Of a stretch of DNA of 64,000 bases, positions 54,222 through 64,000 are shown piece after piece. Made by a program: the position numbers and the translations under genes. The DNA is taken from positions 62,001-126,000 of the forward strand of contig NQMI01000078.1 in the NCBI GenBank assembly GCA_002270565.1. Direction: 5' to 3'. The notes below the pieces were generated by a model. The model searched no databases. It had not been told where the DNA came from and worked only from the letters and a program-made list of their open reading frames with translations. Position 1 is the first letter of the stretch. Every line of letters begins with the position of its first letter. Source of the stretch: Stenocarpella maydis (Eukaryota > Ascomycota > Sordariomycetes > Diaporthales > Diaporthaceae).

Positions 54222-56201
54222 TTTGATTTGATAAGTATCCTCTACTGGTGAGCAAGGGGCAAGGGAGTCTTGGTGATCTGAATGAAGGAATGGGCAATGG
54301 TTAACAGCTCGTGTTGAAATGAATGGCAGCCCCAGGCAGACCCGTTAACGAATGAATGTTGTCGGTGTGAAGACGACGAATTGAACGAGGTTGGAGGAAC
54401 AAACGCACCATATAGAAGAGATGGGCCGTCTGATCAGCCCGGTATAAGTATGTCCTGCCCCAGGCGCCGCCCATGCTCGCGTCGCCGCGAGGGGACGAAA
54501 GGGGGGAGATTGCCCACCGTCCTATCGCGAGACTCCCGGGATCATAGACGCTCATGTTTATTGAAGTGGGTATGCTAGGGCCTCGGATGGCCGCCTTGCA
54601 CAGGAGGAGCGTGCTGGAAGTGCTCTCATAGGCTGGCGATGCCATCGCGGACCGAGGGCCTGGGTCTGGAGAGTGCAGACGGGAAAACATGCAAACATCG
54701 ACCCGCATGAGACAGGGGGACGTTTGCTGTACCTGAGCCGCATCCTGCGGGCGCGCCAATGAGAACGACGACATGCCCAAGGGAGGGCCTGGAGGGAAAC
54801 AATATAATTGAAACCGCCAAGACTAGAGAATTGATCCGTCAACGACTGCACTGGCCAGGGCTGACAGCGGCAACCTACCGAGACAGGTGGCCCTGGGATG
54901 GGGCTTGATGGAGCGGGGGACCGCCGAGCCCGGGCACCTCCCACCATGTGAACCGAGCATCAGGTGTGCAGGACTATGTAGGCTGGTTGTGACGGTTGCA
55001 CACCGAAAGGAGAGGTTGTGAAGAGCCTCAACCGGCAGGACGGCCGCAGTAGCCCACCAGCCTCCCTGGTGTAGGTCCGCGGATCTCGGGCGACTCCGAA
55101 CCACACTTCTTATTTCGATTTGTGGGGCCAGGGGGCGTCGGCCCAGGTGCTCGCTGCGCAAGTATCGCGAGGCGCGGGTTTAGCTTTTCAGGTCGATCTC
55201 CTGGCGGCATCAAGTCAATTTCCTTTTGGTTATGGGCCGGCGGGGTTCAGCATCATGCATGCATCGGTACACTGGCCAACACTCACAAACACCGATGCCC
55301 ACTGCACCCGACGGTCTTGGGAAACCGGGCTTAGACGTGCGAGTATGTGAGGGAAGACCTGCCATGGTATGCGAGTGAACAATATAGTGGTGTAGGTGTA
55401 TCCTGCTTCTATGGCCACAGTCTTGCATCCCAGATAACCCGGTGGACCGGTACCCAAGGGCTGAGGCACATTTTACCTCGTGGCAGATCAGCCAGCTAAG
55501 CTTCACTTCCCCAGATATACAGCAAGGTTCAACCTCGAAGTCCCAAGGCCAGCCCGGACGATCGCCGCTGTGACGACCAGACCCTTGCCCTATGTACCAC
55601 GGCAGTGTCACCACGATCTATCAGCTGTCAAACAAAATTAGCCCAACCCCACCCGCTCCGTTGAAACACACTGCTCCTTATCTCGCACTGCACGACTCAG
55701 CATCTCATATTGTCAGCGTATTAAGTGCACGCTGCCTAACCTGCCAATCTAAGAAACACATTGGTCCGCCGTGGCAGACGGCGGGGAGCCGTTCGACATG
55801 ATTCTACTCCGGACATGGAGTAGAGTGCGCCGTCTGAGCGTCACCGCACACCCTTTGTTAGCAGGAACAGCCCACCGGGTCCCCAACGCTTACACATAAA
55901 GCTCTGACAGTAGCAATCAGGGGCAGAAGAGCCTCCTGGAGAGCAGGATAATGGGAAAACAGGAAAATAGGTTTAGCAGGTCAAAAACGTACCTAGGTAT
56001 ATGAAATATCTTGCAAGAGTCCCCCCCCCCCCAAACCAGCTCCGGTATCCTCACATTTGATTACCAACTGCAGCCCGCTTGGCCCCTAGTCACATCAGCT
56101 TGCCAGAGCACACAGGGAAAGCATCTTACATAACTGCCAGGTGCCCAGTGAGTAGGAACTATGCAGCCTCCACAGGCAAAAATATCAAAAGAAACAGACA
56201 G
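54222..56201. other. Gene-free region upstream of the AA9 gene
   Basis: Promoter of the LPMO at the left. It also contains a C12 run (56021-56032). No supported gene. ORFs on both strands are short and unlike known proteins. Confidence 0.5.
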
Positions 56202-56309
56202 TGATCTGGCCCGGGCTCGAACCGGGGACCTTCAGTGTTAACATTTACAGCCGAAGACAGCTGGTATTGATGTTAGACTGACGTGATGAACCAACTACAC
56301 CACCGGACC
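56202..56309 (-). tRNA. tRNA-Val (anticodon AAC) with intron
   Basis: Reading the minus strand, GGTCCGG starts the acceptor stem. The D-arm is GTGTAGTTGGTTCATCAC. The anticodon stem is TCAGT/ACTGA with loop CTAACA, so the anticodon is AAC (56272-56274). A 33-nt intron lies one base after the anticodon (56238-56270). The T-arm is CCCGG-TTCGAGC-CCGGG and the 3' end is CCAGATC plus discriminator A. One C-A mismatch (5-68) and one G-T pair weaken the acceptor stem, and the D-loop has one extra base, so function is probable but not certain. Confidence 0.85.
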
Positions 56310-58117
56310 TGTTCTGTTGGTCTTTATGGGAGGTAGGTGGCTTATCACAGTGAGATGTGGAGAGCAGATTTTGCATCTGTGGCCCGGCTCATCTCCGACA
56401 ATGTGGTAGGCAGGCAGGCAGGGCGGGGGCTGGGGCGGCCCGGCCACGTTGCATGCATTGATTGGCCAGACCCACTAGCTGCCAAAATTCCAGCCAACCA
56501 TTATGCACTACATCATTCCTGTGCCCCGCAATTGCCTCAAATGGCACCTGCAGAACTCCACTTGACCCATCGTCAGCTGCACCTGAGAATGCTTCAATTA
56601 ACCTGTATCATTGAAAGTGCAGTGCTTGATTGTATACGTACCAGTTGACTTCTGGACCCCCCTGCCCGAAGAATACATATCAATTCAGCGCCATTGCAAT
56701 AACTGAGGGGTGACACACAGCTGCGTCTCAACATCTTGATCATGCCCAGTGCAGGAGACATTCCTTGGGAAGAGGCCGATTGCATTGAGGCAACAGAAGT
56801 AGTTGAAGAAACCAGATAGTCACACCTGCGAAAACGGAGAGTACACTGATGTATCACAAGCACGAACTCGGTAAGCTTCAGACGCCCATGCTTGACACCC
56901 ACACCAACTCTCGCAGCATTTGCTCTGATCATGCATAAACTCTTACTCATATTCCAGTTCCCATGTACTAATCTAGGCACTCCCACCAACTCCGCTCCTA
57001 TACTCCTAACGACAGCTCCCAGACACCCAGGCCCGGACACCGGGAACAGATCGTTCCGACACCTGACAGGCACTGGATCATCCGGTCGAGAGGCACCATG
57101 GCTTAGTAGTGATGTTTTGGGAACATCAACCCAGATGAGCAGTGATTCTCTCACTCACATTGTTGTACGGTTACAAGACACTAAGATACTGCGCAGGCTA
57201 CACACCTGGCAGGCAGGGGCGGGAAATCAATAACAGGGGATTTCCTGTGACCGTATACATGATTATAGCAGAATTCTCGCCTACATCGACCAAAATGAGA
57301 CTGGGCGACAGACCGATGAGAACAGGAGAAGGGAACTCTAGAACCACAGTAAGGAATGGGAGACAACTCGGCATAAATACCACTAATGAGTTTAATATGC
57401 CTCGATACACATTAGATTCAGCCATACCTAGTATCCGCCAGAGTACAGTCCAAGAATGAAAACATCCTCTTTCACATGAATAATCAGCATCATCATCAGA
57501 CGAAATACAATAATCACAATGGTAATAGAGCAACCATATATAGACAGCACAAGGGCAAGACCCTAGTCCAGCGAGCCGTCGCGAAGCAGACCACTGTACT
57601 GTCTTAAAAGAGCAGAAGTGATGCCTTACTATGTATTACCCCGAGCCTCATATCGTGATATCAGCTTATAATACTTGTAATAATAATGAACACTTCCGAT
57701 TAAAAAAAATAAAAAGAGAGAGAGAGACACACCAAAAGAGGCAACAGAAATTAGGTGGTGGTGTTAACAGCGACTGCGGCCATGGCACGCCTCTGTCGGG
57801 CATCGCCTCGCTCTGGCACTCACCGAATTCGCACTGCTTATATACAGTCTTAATTAAACGTAAAAATCAGATAAATTCTCATGCCTATATTAGACTTCAA
57901 TGTCTAAATTTAGTATATGAATTGAGTGTGAAAATTGCATTTAAGTGGCAATTTTTAATCAGATATAGCTATTCTGCAAGTGATCCACTGGTGTCTGTCC
58001 TTTATTATGGATATTGCTGGCGCGTGATAGCCCCGAATATTCGATTGGAATCTTCTTACATTATTACAGGCAGAATATTCTAGCTGGGCATAGTTGCACT
58101 CTCATAGCTCTAGCTTA
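56310..58117. other. Gene-free, increasingly AT-rich region
   Basis: ORFs are present (for example 56594-57154 minus and 57631-58083 plus) but show no conserved features. A GA repeat (about 57715-57727) and AT-rich DNA begin near 57.6 kb. It is transitional to the AT-rich block at right. Confidence 0.5.
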
Positions 58118-58601
58118 GTACCATACCTACTGTTACGGGGGTGTATAGGAGTGAATTACGGTAAGAACCCTAAAGAAACTATTATTCAGAAGGGCGCCAT
58201 AGGCCTAAAACCTACTATAAGACATTAAATTACCATAAGATAAAGCCCACATATATATAATCGCTCCTTCTGAACCCTTTAAAAGGCACCCAATGGAGGA
58301 ACATCATAAAGGCATACTATGGGAAGCTATCTAAGCAGAGCAACTTAAAGGAACCTTAGAATAGAAAAGATCTCTTATGCTATTAAAGAAGTCTTTAAAA
58401 AGAGGTCTTAAAAAGAGGTTTATATAAAAAAGCATGGTAATAAAATTCTAAGTAGGGAGATTTTAAGCCTGAGGCATTTAGAATAAAGGGGGCTTGTCTT
58501 ACGGTAAGTTCTACGCCTATAGCACCCTCTTGAATAACCGTTTCTTTTGGTTTCTTACCGTAATTCACACCCATATACCCCTGTAACAGTAGATATGGTA
58601 C
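58118..58601. mobile_element. 484-bp foldback element with about 108-bp terminal inverted repeats
   Basis: The left arm starts GTACCATACCTACTGTTACG (58118) and the right arm, reversed, starts GTACCATATCTACTGTTACA (58601). Both continue for about 108 bp through GTGAATTACGGTAAGAA and TATAAGAC/CGTAAGAC. Differences are mainly C/T and G/A, as expected for RIP. A TA dinucleotide borders each end (within GTAC), which suggests a TA target site. There is no transposase, so it looks like a non-autonomous element (MITE). Confidence 0.75.
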
Positions 58602-61149
58602 AAGTCCTGACGGCAAAGCAGAAGCTTGGTCTGGATATTGGGCTGATCATGTAGCTATAAGCAAGTTGGGACCTTCTAAGATACGAGGGGCCGAAATGTA
58701 TATGAATTTAGCAACCCACTTAAGTAGCATATTAAGCGTTTTATATTAAATCTCTTCACTGTTCAGAAATATGTCATTGATATCTGGGATTAATGTGATG
58801 CCAGGCGGATGATTAGCAGATTTCCGGTCTGAGCACAACCCTGTTGGATCTTCCTCACATACCTGTGTCTACTTACAGTTGCTTCCAATCAGTATTACCT
58901 AGGCAGAAGAAGATTTCTGATAACGCCAACGTTAGCACAGTAGAATCATTTCATTAGAACCACCTCAATATGCTTGTGTTTCCTGGAGGGACTTGAGCAT
59001 CATCAAAGGATCTGGAGTAAAAGAACTATATGCGTAAGGCACAGATTCTGCGGGAAGTAAACGGCCTCATGGCAAAGGTTATGAATAGTGGAAATAAAGA
59101 AAAGTCCGTCAAAGGTTCCTGATAGGTTCAAAATCATGAATGCCTCTATCTCAGGTTATGTAGACTTTCGACAACTTCAGTCCCCCTCATCTCCCCTTCA
59201 TATGCAACTTTAAGTCCTATTTGGAGCAAATCATGTCTGTGCAGGTAAAAAAAAATTCAATGCACATCAATATCAGGCAGTACTCTGGCGCTTTAGTATG
59301 GAATATTTCACTTTTATACTACTCATGCTTCTGAAGTCCATGAAGAAAAACAGCACCGTGTTGTGGAGCTCTTTAATTAAGCGGATTCAAGTGCTTCGAG
59401 GTCTTATATTACCACCTAATTGCCGCAGACAGGCAAAAGATAAAACGGAAGAATGGTCCCTTAGTTATGACACGAGCATAGGCTCAGATGTCCAGACCGG
59501 GGAGTCAGAATCGTCACCGTTCTTGGTGGACTTTCTAAGAAAGGCGTTGCTCTAAACGTGAAGTACTTAAGCGTCTATGATTATATGAAGGGACAGCTGC
59601 AGCTCTTCTTTTGTTAATTCTTGTAAAGGTTAATGCAATCGTATCAAAAATGAAATCAGCTTTGCATATACACTTAATCAGTGGTAGTGAAAGCCTCGGT
59701 TATAAGCCTGTAATATGCTGGTAGCCACAGATAGTATGCCGTACTTCTAGTTGAATCCAGTGTCTCACACCAGAACGCTCCAAAACTTCTGTCATATTGG
59801 CTCAAATGCAGTTTAGGCACGTGCTCGTTCAGTCACATCGTCTCAATAACCTTCCAAAGTTGAAGCGTATCACACTATCAATACGCATGGACCTAGGTAT
59901 CAAATGAAGCTCTTCCGTACTTGGGGTATATTTGTCGATACATCTTAAAACGAACTTCGAACAGCTGCGACGGTGGTGAACCATGAACGCTCTGAGTTAT
60001 GTCACATGTATCGCTCAGGCGTCACACTTTCCTCCTTGAAGTTGCAATTGCAAGTTTTGATATTTGCCTCCTACACCAAGTATGATAGGAAGTGAGATCT
60101 AGAGACGAGACTCAAAGTGTTTATAAGGAGACTACATCCTCCAGAGGCATAAGGAGACATGAATGCATATAAACGGTTGAATTCTTAATTTGATTATAAT
60201 TGCTTTCAAACTTAAAATAATGAATAATTTCTTTATATAATTCTATAGTTAAAAGTCATATTTTAAAATTATTTAGTTATATATCATTATAATGAAGAGA
60301 TATATAAGAAGCTATACTTTTAAATCTTACTTAAATTTATAGAATTCGAATTAAGATCTTGCCTAACTAGGAAAAAAAGCGAGGAAATGAAAGGATCTTC
60401 CTAATAGCTATAAACATTTAAGAGCTTAGGGCCTTTCTGCACTAAGGTCTATATATATGTTATATAATATACTATAGCCTAAGCATATATAGCCTAAGCA
60501 TATATAGCCTAATATGCTATAATAATTAAATAAAATTAATTTTAATTTTAAAACTTTAAATATGTTAGCTTTGGAATGCAATGATAAATATATTAATATA
60601 TGTTAATAGTTTAATAAGACAAGAATAAATAAAACTATTTAAATATATTTTATATTAAATCATTAATAATTTATATTTAAAGGTTTTAAAACATAAACCT
60701 TATTATTATTATTATTATTTATAATTTTATAAATAATATGAAACTAAGCTTAAAACTTTTAATATAATATAAAATCATTATAACTATAATTATATACTTA
60801 TATATTTATATACTTATTAATATATATTTAATAAAATAATAATTAAAAGGTATAATGACATAAAACATTGTAATATATAAAGGTTGCTTTAAATAATATA
60901 TCTTTTAGCTTAATTATACTTTTTTAATATTATTTAGTAAATAATTATAAACTATTATGAGTTTATTTTATTTAGAACTCTATAATTACTGTATTACTAT
61001 TAGTATAATATTAATTTTATAATTTAAAATTTTATATATTATGTCTTAAAGTTTCTGAATATCATTATAAGAGTAGTTATAAAGGAATATATATATTTAG
61101 TAATATTAATTTAAATAAGAGAAATAACTATTACTTTAATGAAAGAATA
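58602..61149. other. Gene-free DNA entering the AT-rich block
   Basis: Moderately AT-rich to about 60.1 kb, then nearly pure A/T with many stop codons in all frames. A repeated AGCCTAAGCATATAT-type motif lies near 60475-60515. No gene. A short frame at 59298-59555 is unlike known proteins. Confidence 0.6.
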
Positions 61150-61740
61150 ACGTGGTTTACTAGTAAGTGGACCGTATCAGTGAGTGGATCAGCAGGTACC
61201 TTTTTGCTGAAAATACTAATAAAAGGATTCGTTAGGCAATATTAGAGGCTGCATGCTTATTCCTTAACGAAAATAAATATATACATACTATTTAAAGATT
61301 TCTATAATGAATATCTCTTAATATATACTATTCTATATCAAGATATAAATATAAGATTAAATTTATAAATAATTTTATTAATTATTAAGTGGATCAGAAA
61401 ATGAGGTTTTTTTTAACTTTTTTTTCTTTTTATATGGCTATACGTTAAATCTATGTTTTTAACTCCAATTCTTCATATAATAAATTGATGGTTAAAATAA
61501 TATTACTATAAAATAATATTAAGATTTAAATTACCTTTAAAACTACATATATCTTTATATATATATTAAATATTATTAATATATATATATAAATTAAAGA
61601 AGATAGAAGTTAAAAAATTGATCCACTTACTGATACGGTCCACTCACTAGTAAACCACGTTAAGGCTTTTTTAAGAGCTTTAAGAAAGAAAGAGGGTTTT
61701 TATAATAAGGGTTGGTATTATAAATGCAGTAATCACGTGA
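60150..61740. repeat. AT-rich, probably RIP-mutated island
   Basis: Roughly 1.6 kb of mostly A and T with only sparse G and C, sharply bounded at its right end near 61.74 kb. Such islands are typical of transposon remnants in fungi after repeat-induced point mutation. It contains the 511-bp inverted-repeat element. Confidence 0.7.
61150..61660. mobile_element. 511-bp MITE-like element with 42-bp terminal inverted repeats
   Basis: The left repeat is 61150-61191 (starts ACGTGGTTTACTAGTAAGTG) and the right is 61619-61660. Reversed, the two match at 40 of 42 positions, and both differences are G/A transitions. A TA dinucleotide flanks each end (61148-61149 and 61661-61662), which fits a Tc1/mariner-type target duplication. 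The interior is A/T-rich with no coding capacity. Confidence 0.85.
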
Positions 61741-63027
61741 GTACTGCTCAATAAACAACACCACCCTCTCAATTTTCATAACCCTGATGAATATCCTTAT
61801 TCTTTAACTATTTGTCTATTGCGTCATACCGGCGGAGGGTTTCCTCCGATCGAAGCCACACCTCCGAAACCAGCGACTGTTGGTGAGACTCGGGGTGACG
61901 ATGTGACCTTGGCAAGGTCGATCCTGGGCGGAGCTGTCCACCGTACCAGGCATGCCTATTCCGCCCGCGGGAGGACCCCTGCGCTATAGTTCTGTAGCCG
62001 TGTGCAGACTAAGGGCGGTGATGCTTGCACCATGTCCTGGTAGCAGCAGGCTCACGACCCACTTCCCGAAAGTATATTTGACCTCATGTCATCAGAAGTA
62101 TAGGCCATGAGCGGAACTAGGTGAGCTACAGTAGCCCGGCGGGAGCTTTTGTGGGATCACAACAGTCGCGCACAACACTTTTTGGTCAAGTCACAAGACC
62201 GGACAACTAGCATTTCTGTGACTAGCCGATCATGGTTACCTGCGCTAGGCTTTCGGTGGCTGCAATTTCACACCCTTGACAACAAACAGACCATGTTCTA
62301 GGCCGCTAGCACCTGGCTTTCAAGACGTCATTTTGCCCGGGGTGGTTGTCCAAGTCAATGCTCCTCAATGCTTTGCCTGGCTTCTCTCGTTTTTTGATGA
62401 CATATTTCATTCCGTGGTTTTCGAAACTCGGTCCAAAACAGGTGAATGGAATACCTGAAGATAATCCAAAGTTGTCGCCCTACCACGTAGATGGTGTTTC
62501 GCGAAGCATGCTTTCAGTATCGACAAAAAACGGAATAAGAAACAGACGATTTCAATTCGGATAACAGTTCTGTCAGCCGTTGCGAACATTGAAAGGGGCC
62601 TAATTTTAAAGTACCGATTAGTTTGGCGTGGAAGAATCCTGACCAGTACGTTTCAGTTCATTTTCTCATTCGTCATTGGGTGGGGCGCCGGGGCCCTTTA
62701 ATTCCCTCGCAAGGCAAGAAAGGGCCTGGCGGCTATCCTCAATGGTGCCTACGAGTGTTTTGCCTGATTTGGCATACTCTGATAGGTCGCGTGGTGCATG
62801 AGACTGTAAATATGTGGCTTGACGTATTAACCCGACCTTGGAGATCATGACCACAAGCGAGGCGCTTATTTAAATTGTAATCCGGTATTGCAACTTGTTT
62901 GGGCAAAATCGAGACGTGACGTGTGGTTTCCTAGGGTTCGATCGCATGGTGATTTTCAACTGCTCTCGACAAATGACTGCTGCATATCGTCCCCAAGCCG
63001 TGGTCTATCTACCCTAGCTAGATATTC
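61661..63027. other. Gene-free region; normal composition resumes
   Basis: Composition changes abruptly from AT-rich to ordinary near 61.74 kb. A frame at about 62346-62564 (FSRFLMTYFIPWFSKLGPKQ) looks protein-like but I cannot place it. The rest holds nothing I can name. Confidence 0.5.
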
Positions 63028-64000
63028 TCACAGGTCATCGACACCGTCATCGCTAATAGTGCTAGATCCGCCCCCAAAAGTCTCCGCGATTACCTGAGTT
63101 CGCGTGACCTTGCCTGCGGGGCTCACGTAGACCCAACAGACGCTCTCGATGCCAGGAAAGGGATTGTACTCATACTGTAACTCAAACTCCTTGACCTCGC
63201 CATCGATGCTGATTGTCTTGTTGTGGCCGGTAAAAGTCATGTCTCGGTCGTAGTAGCCAACAACTGTTCGACTTGACTCATCGCCGTCGTTGTCTAGTTT
63301 CACGTCGACTAGATCTCCGTTCTGTGCCAGAACGCGGTTGGTATGCGTATTGCCTGTGAAGTCGTTGATGCTGTACAGTATACCCTCGTCAAGAGCAAAG
63401 TTTCTCTTAGCCTTGCCGCCATAATCTCCAGATGTCAGGTCACCGATGGTGCCGTTGACTATCTTTCCGATATCGTTCCCGAGGGTCGCTATGACTGGGT
63501 TCAGGTCGATGGAATCCAGCACGTCTCCCACCCTACACCCACCAGAATTAACAGCCACTCAACATAGGCAATGAGTCAAGTTCATGAAAGAAGGGTGACA
63601 TACATTTGGACGACGTTTTCTAACCGGGCCTCAAGCTCGACCTTGGCGCTCACGTTTTGGATAGTAAGCTTCACTCTATCGATGGATGCGTCGACCCCAG
63701 CGCTGAAGTGGAGCAGCTTCAGGACGTCGGCCTGGAGGTTGACCTTCGCAGTAATATTGTCCACTTCGATGTCGATTTCGCCCACGGACACTGATGCATT
63801 TAAATATACATCAGGATCCTCTGGCAGCACGTTGTCCACGTCAGTGTTGGTATTGGCTGTTTCGTAGACTGCCGACTCGGGATCGCCTCGCTGGTCTAGA
63901 CGATAACCGATGTATCCCTCATCCCTGCTGCCGTGTTCCGCGCATGAAGCGGAGAAGGCGAGAAGACTGACAGCTAACAAGGCCTTTGATGAAGAGAACA
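63028..64000 (-). CDS. Secreted protein of unknown function, cut by the window edge
   Basis: Leftward gene with exons from beyond 64000 to 63604 and 63532-63028. The intron is 71 nt (GTATGT donor, GTGTAG acceptor) and joins in frame at a Met codon. The window begins at TG of what is almost certainly the start ATG, giving about 300 residues if so. A signal peptide is clear (FSSSKALLAVSLLAFSASCA). Two repeated beta-like segments follow: VGEIDIEVDNITAKVNLQAD then LLHFSAGVDASIDRVKLTIQ, with N-glycosylation sites. After the intron there is GDVLDSIDLNPVIATLGNDI, then KIVNGTIGDL. The end is acidic, TFGGGSSTISDDGVDDL. Similar small secreted proteins are common in Sordariomycetes, but no function is known to me. 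Confidence 0.83.

Noticed and set aside
56594..57154. A 186-codon minus-strand ORF next to the tRNA gene
   Set aside because: No conserved features, unusual codon use and no plausible splice extension. Treated as chance.
57631..58083. A 150-codon plus-strand ORF at the start of the AT-rich zone
   Set aside because: Composition follows the local A/T content. The frame ends close to the foldback element and no family motif is seen.
1..64000. CRISPR arrays, prokaryotic operons, ribosomal DNA
   Set aside because: No regularly spaced repeats, Shine-Dalgarno-led gene strings or rRNA signatures were seen. Gene structure is eukaryotic throughout.

Overview
The window reads as nuclear DNA of a filamentous ascomycete (Pezizomycotina; most likely a Sordariomycete, by inference). 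The reasons are short introns of about 60-140 nt with GTRNGT-like donors, GC-rich coding sequence, a Pex11C-type peroxin, an AA9 polysaccharide monooxygenase, a DUF1857/AtaL-like protein, the fungal form of the universal stress protein, and an AT-rich, apparently RIP-mutated repeat block. I support 16 protein-coding genes (one cut by the right edge), one intron-containing tRNA gene, one gene fragment, and three short elements with inverted repeats.

Layout. 0.5-2.2 kb: a Ser/Pro-rich fungal protein (+). 2.2-6.6 kb: gene-poor DNA with long A/T homopolymers and a stranded fragment of a palA/RIM20-type gene. 6.6-15.8 kb: one intronless 9.2-kb gene for the bridge-like lipid transfer protein FMP27/Hobbit (-). 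18.2-20.1 kb: a small hydrophilic protein whose reading frame needs a GC-AG intron (+), and a three-exon membrane protein (-). 20.9-30.0 kb: three translation genes side by side, eIF4B (+), the ribosome-assembly GTPase EFL1/RIA1 (-) and eIF3l (+). The last two are divergent and share one intergenic region that contains a hairpin element. An assembly gap with a duplicated 59-bp flank lies downstream of eIF4B. 33.4-36.7 kb: a universal stress protein with an unusually long first intron. 37.8-39.6 kb: the Golgi pH regulator/GPR89 homologue. 40.6-41.2 kb: a small, probably mitochondrial membrane protein. 44.2-45.1 kb: a secreted Ser/Thr-rich, probably GPI-anchored protein. 46.1-47.2 kb: Pex11C. 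48.3-48.9 kb: an unrecognised 208-residue protein. 50.8-52.4 kb: an ASCH-domain protein and an AtaL-like (DUF1857) protein. 52.7-54.2 kb: an AA9 LPMO with a long acidic, Thr/Ala-rich repeat tail.

From about 56 kb the character changes. There is a tRNA-Val(AAC) gene, then increasingly AT-rich, gene-free DNA with a 484-bp foldback element and a 511-bp element with 42-bp terminal inverted repeats. The extreme AT-rich core runs from about 60.15 to 61.74 kb. Composition returns to normal before a secreted-protein gene that reads leftward from the right edge.

Most genes are unrelated housekeeping genes. The one functional grouping is the translation trio. I found no secondary-metabolite cluster, no defence island and no clearly new multi-gene system. 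All exon boundaries come from reading splice signals and frame continuity by eye, and no RNA evidence was available.
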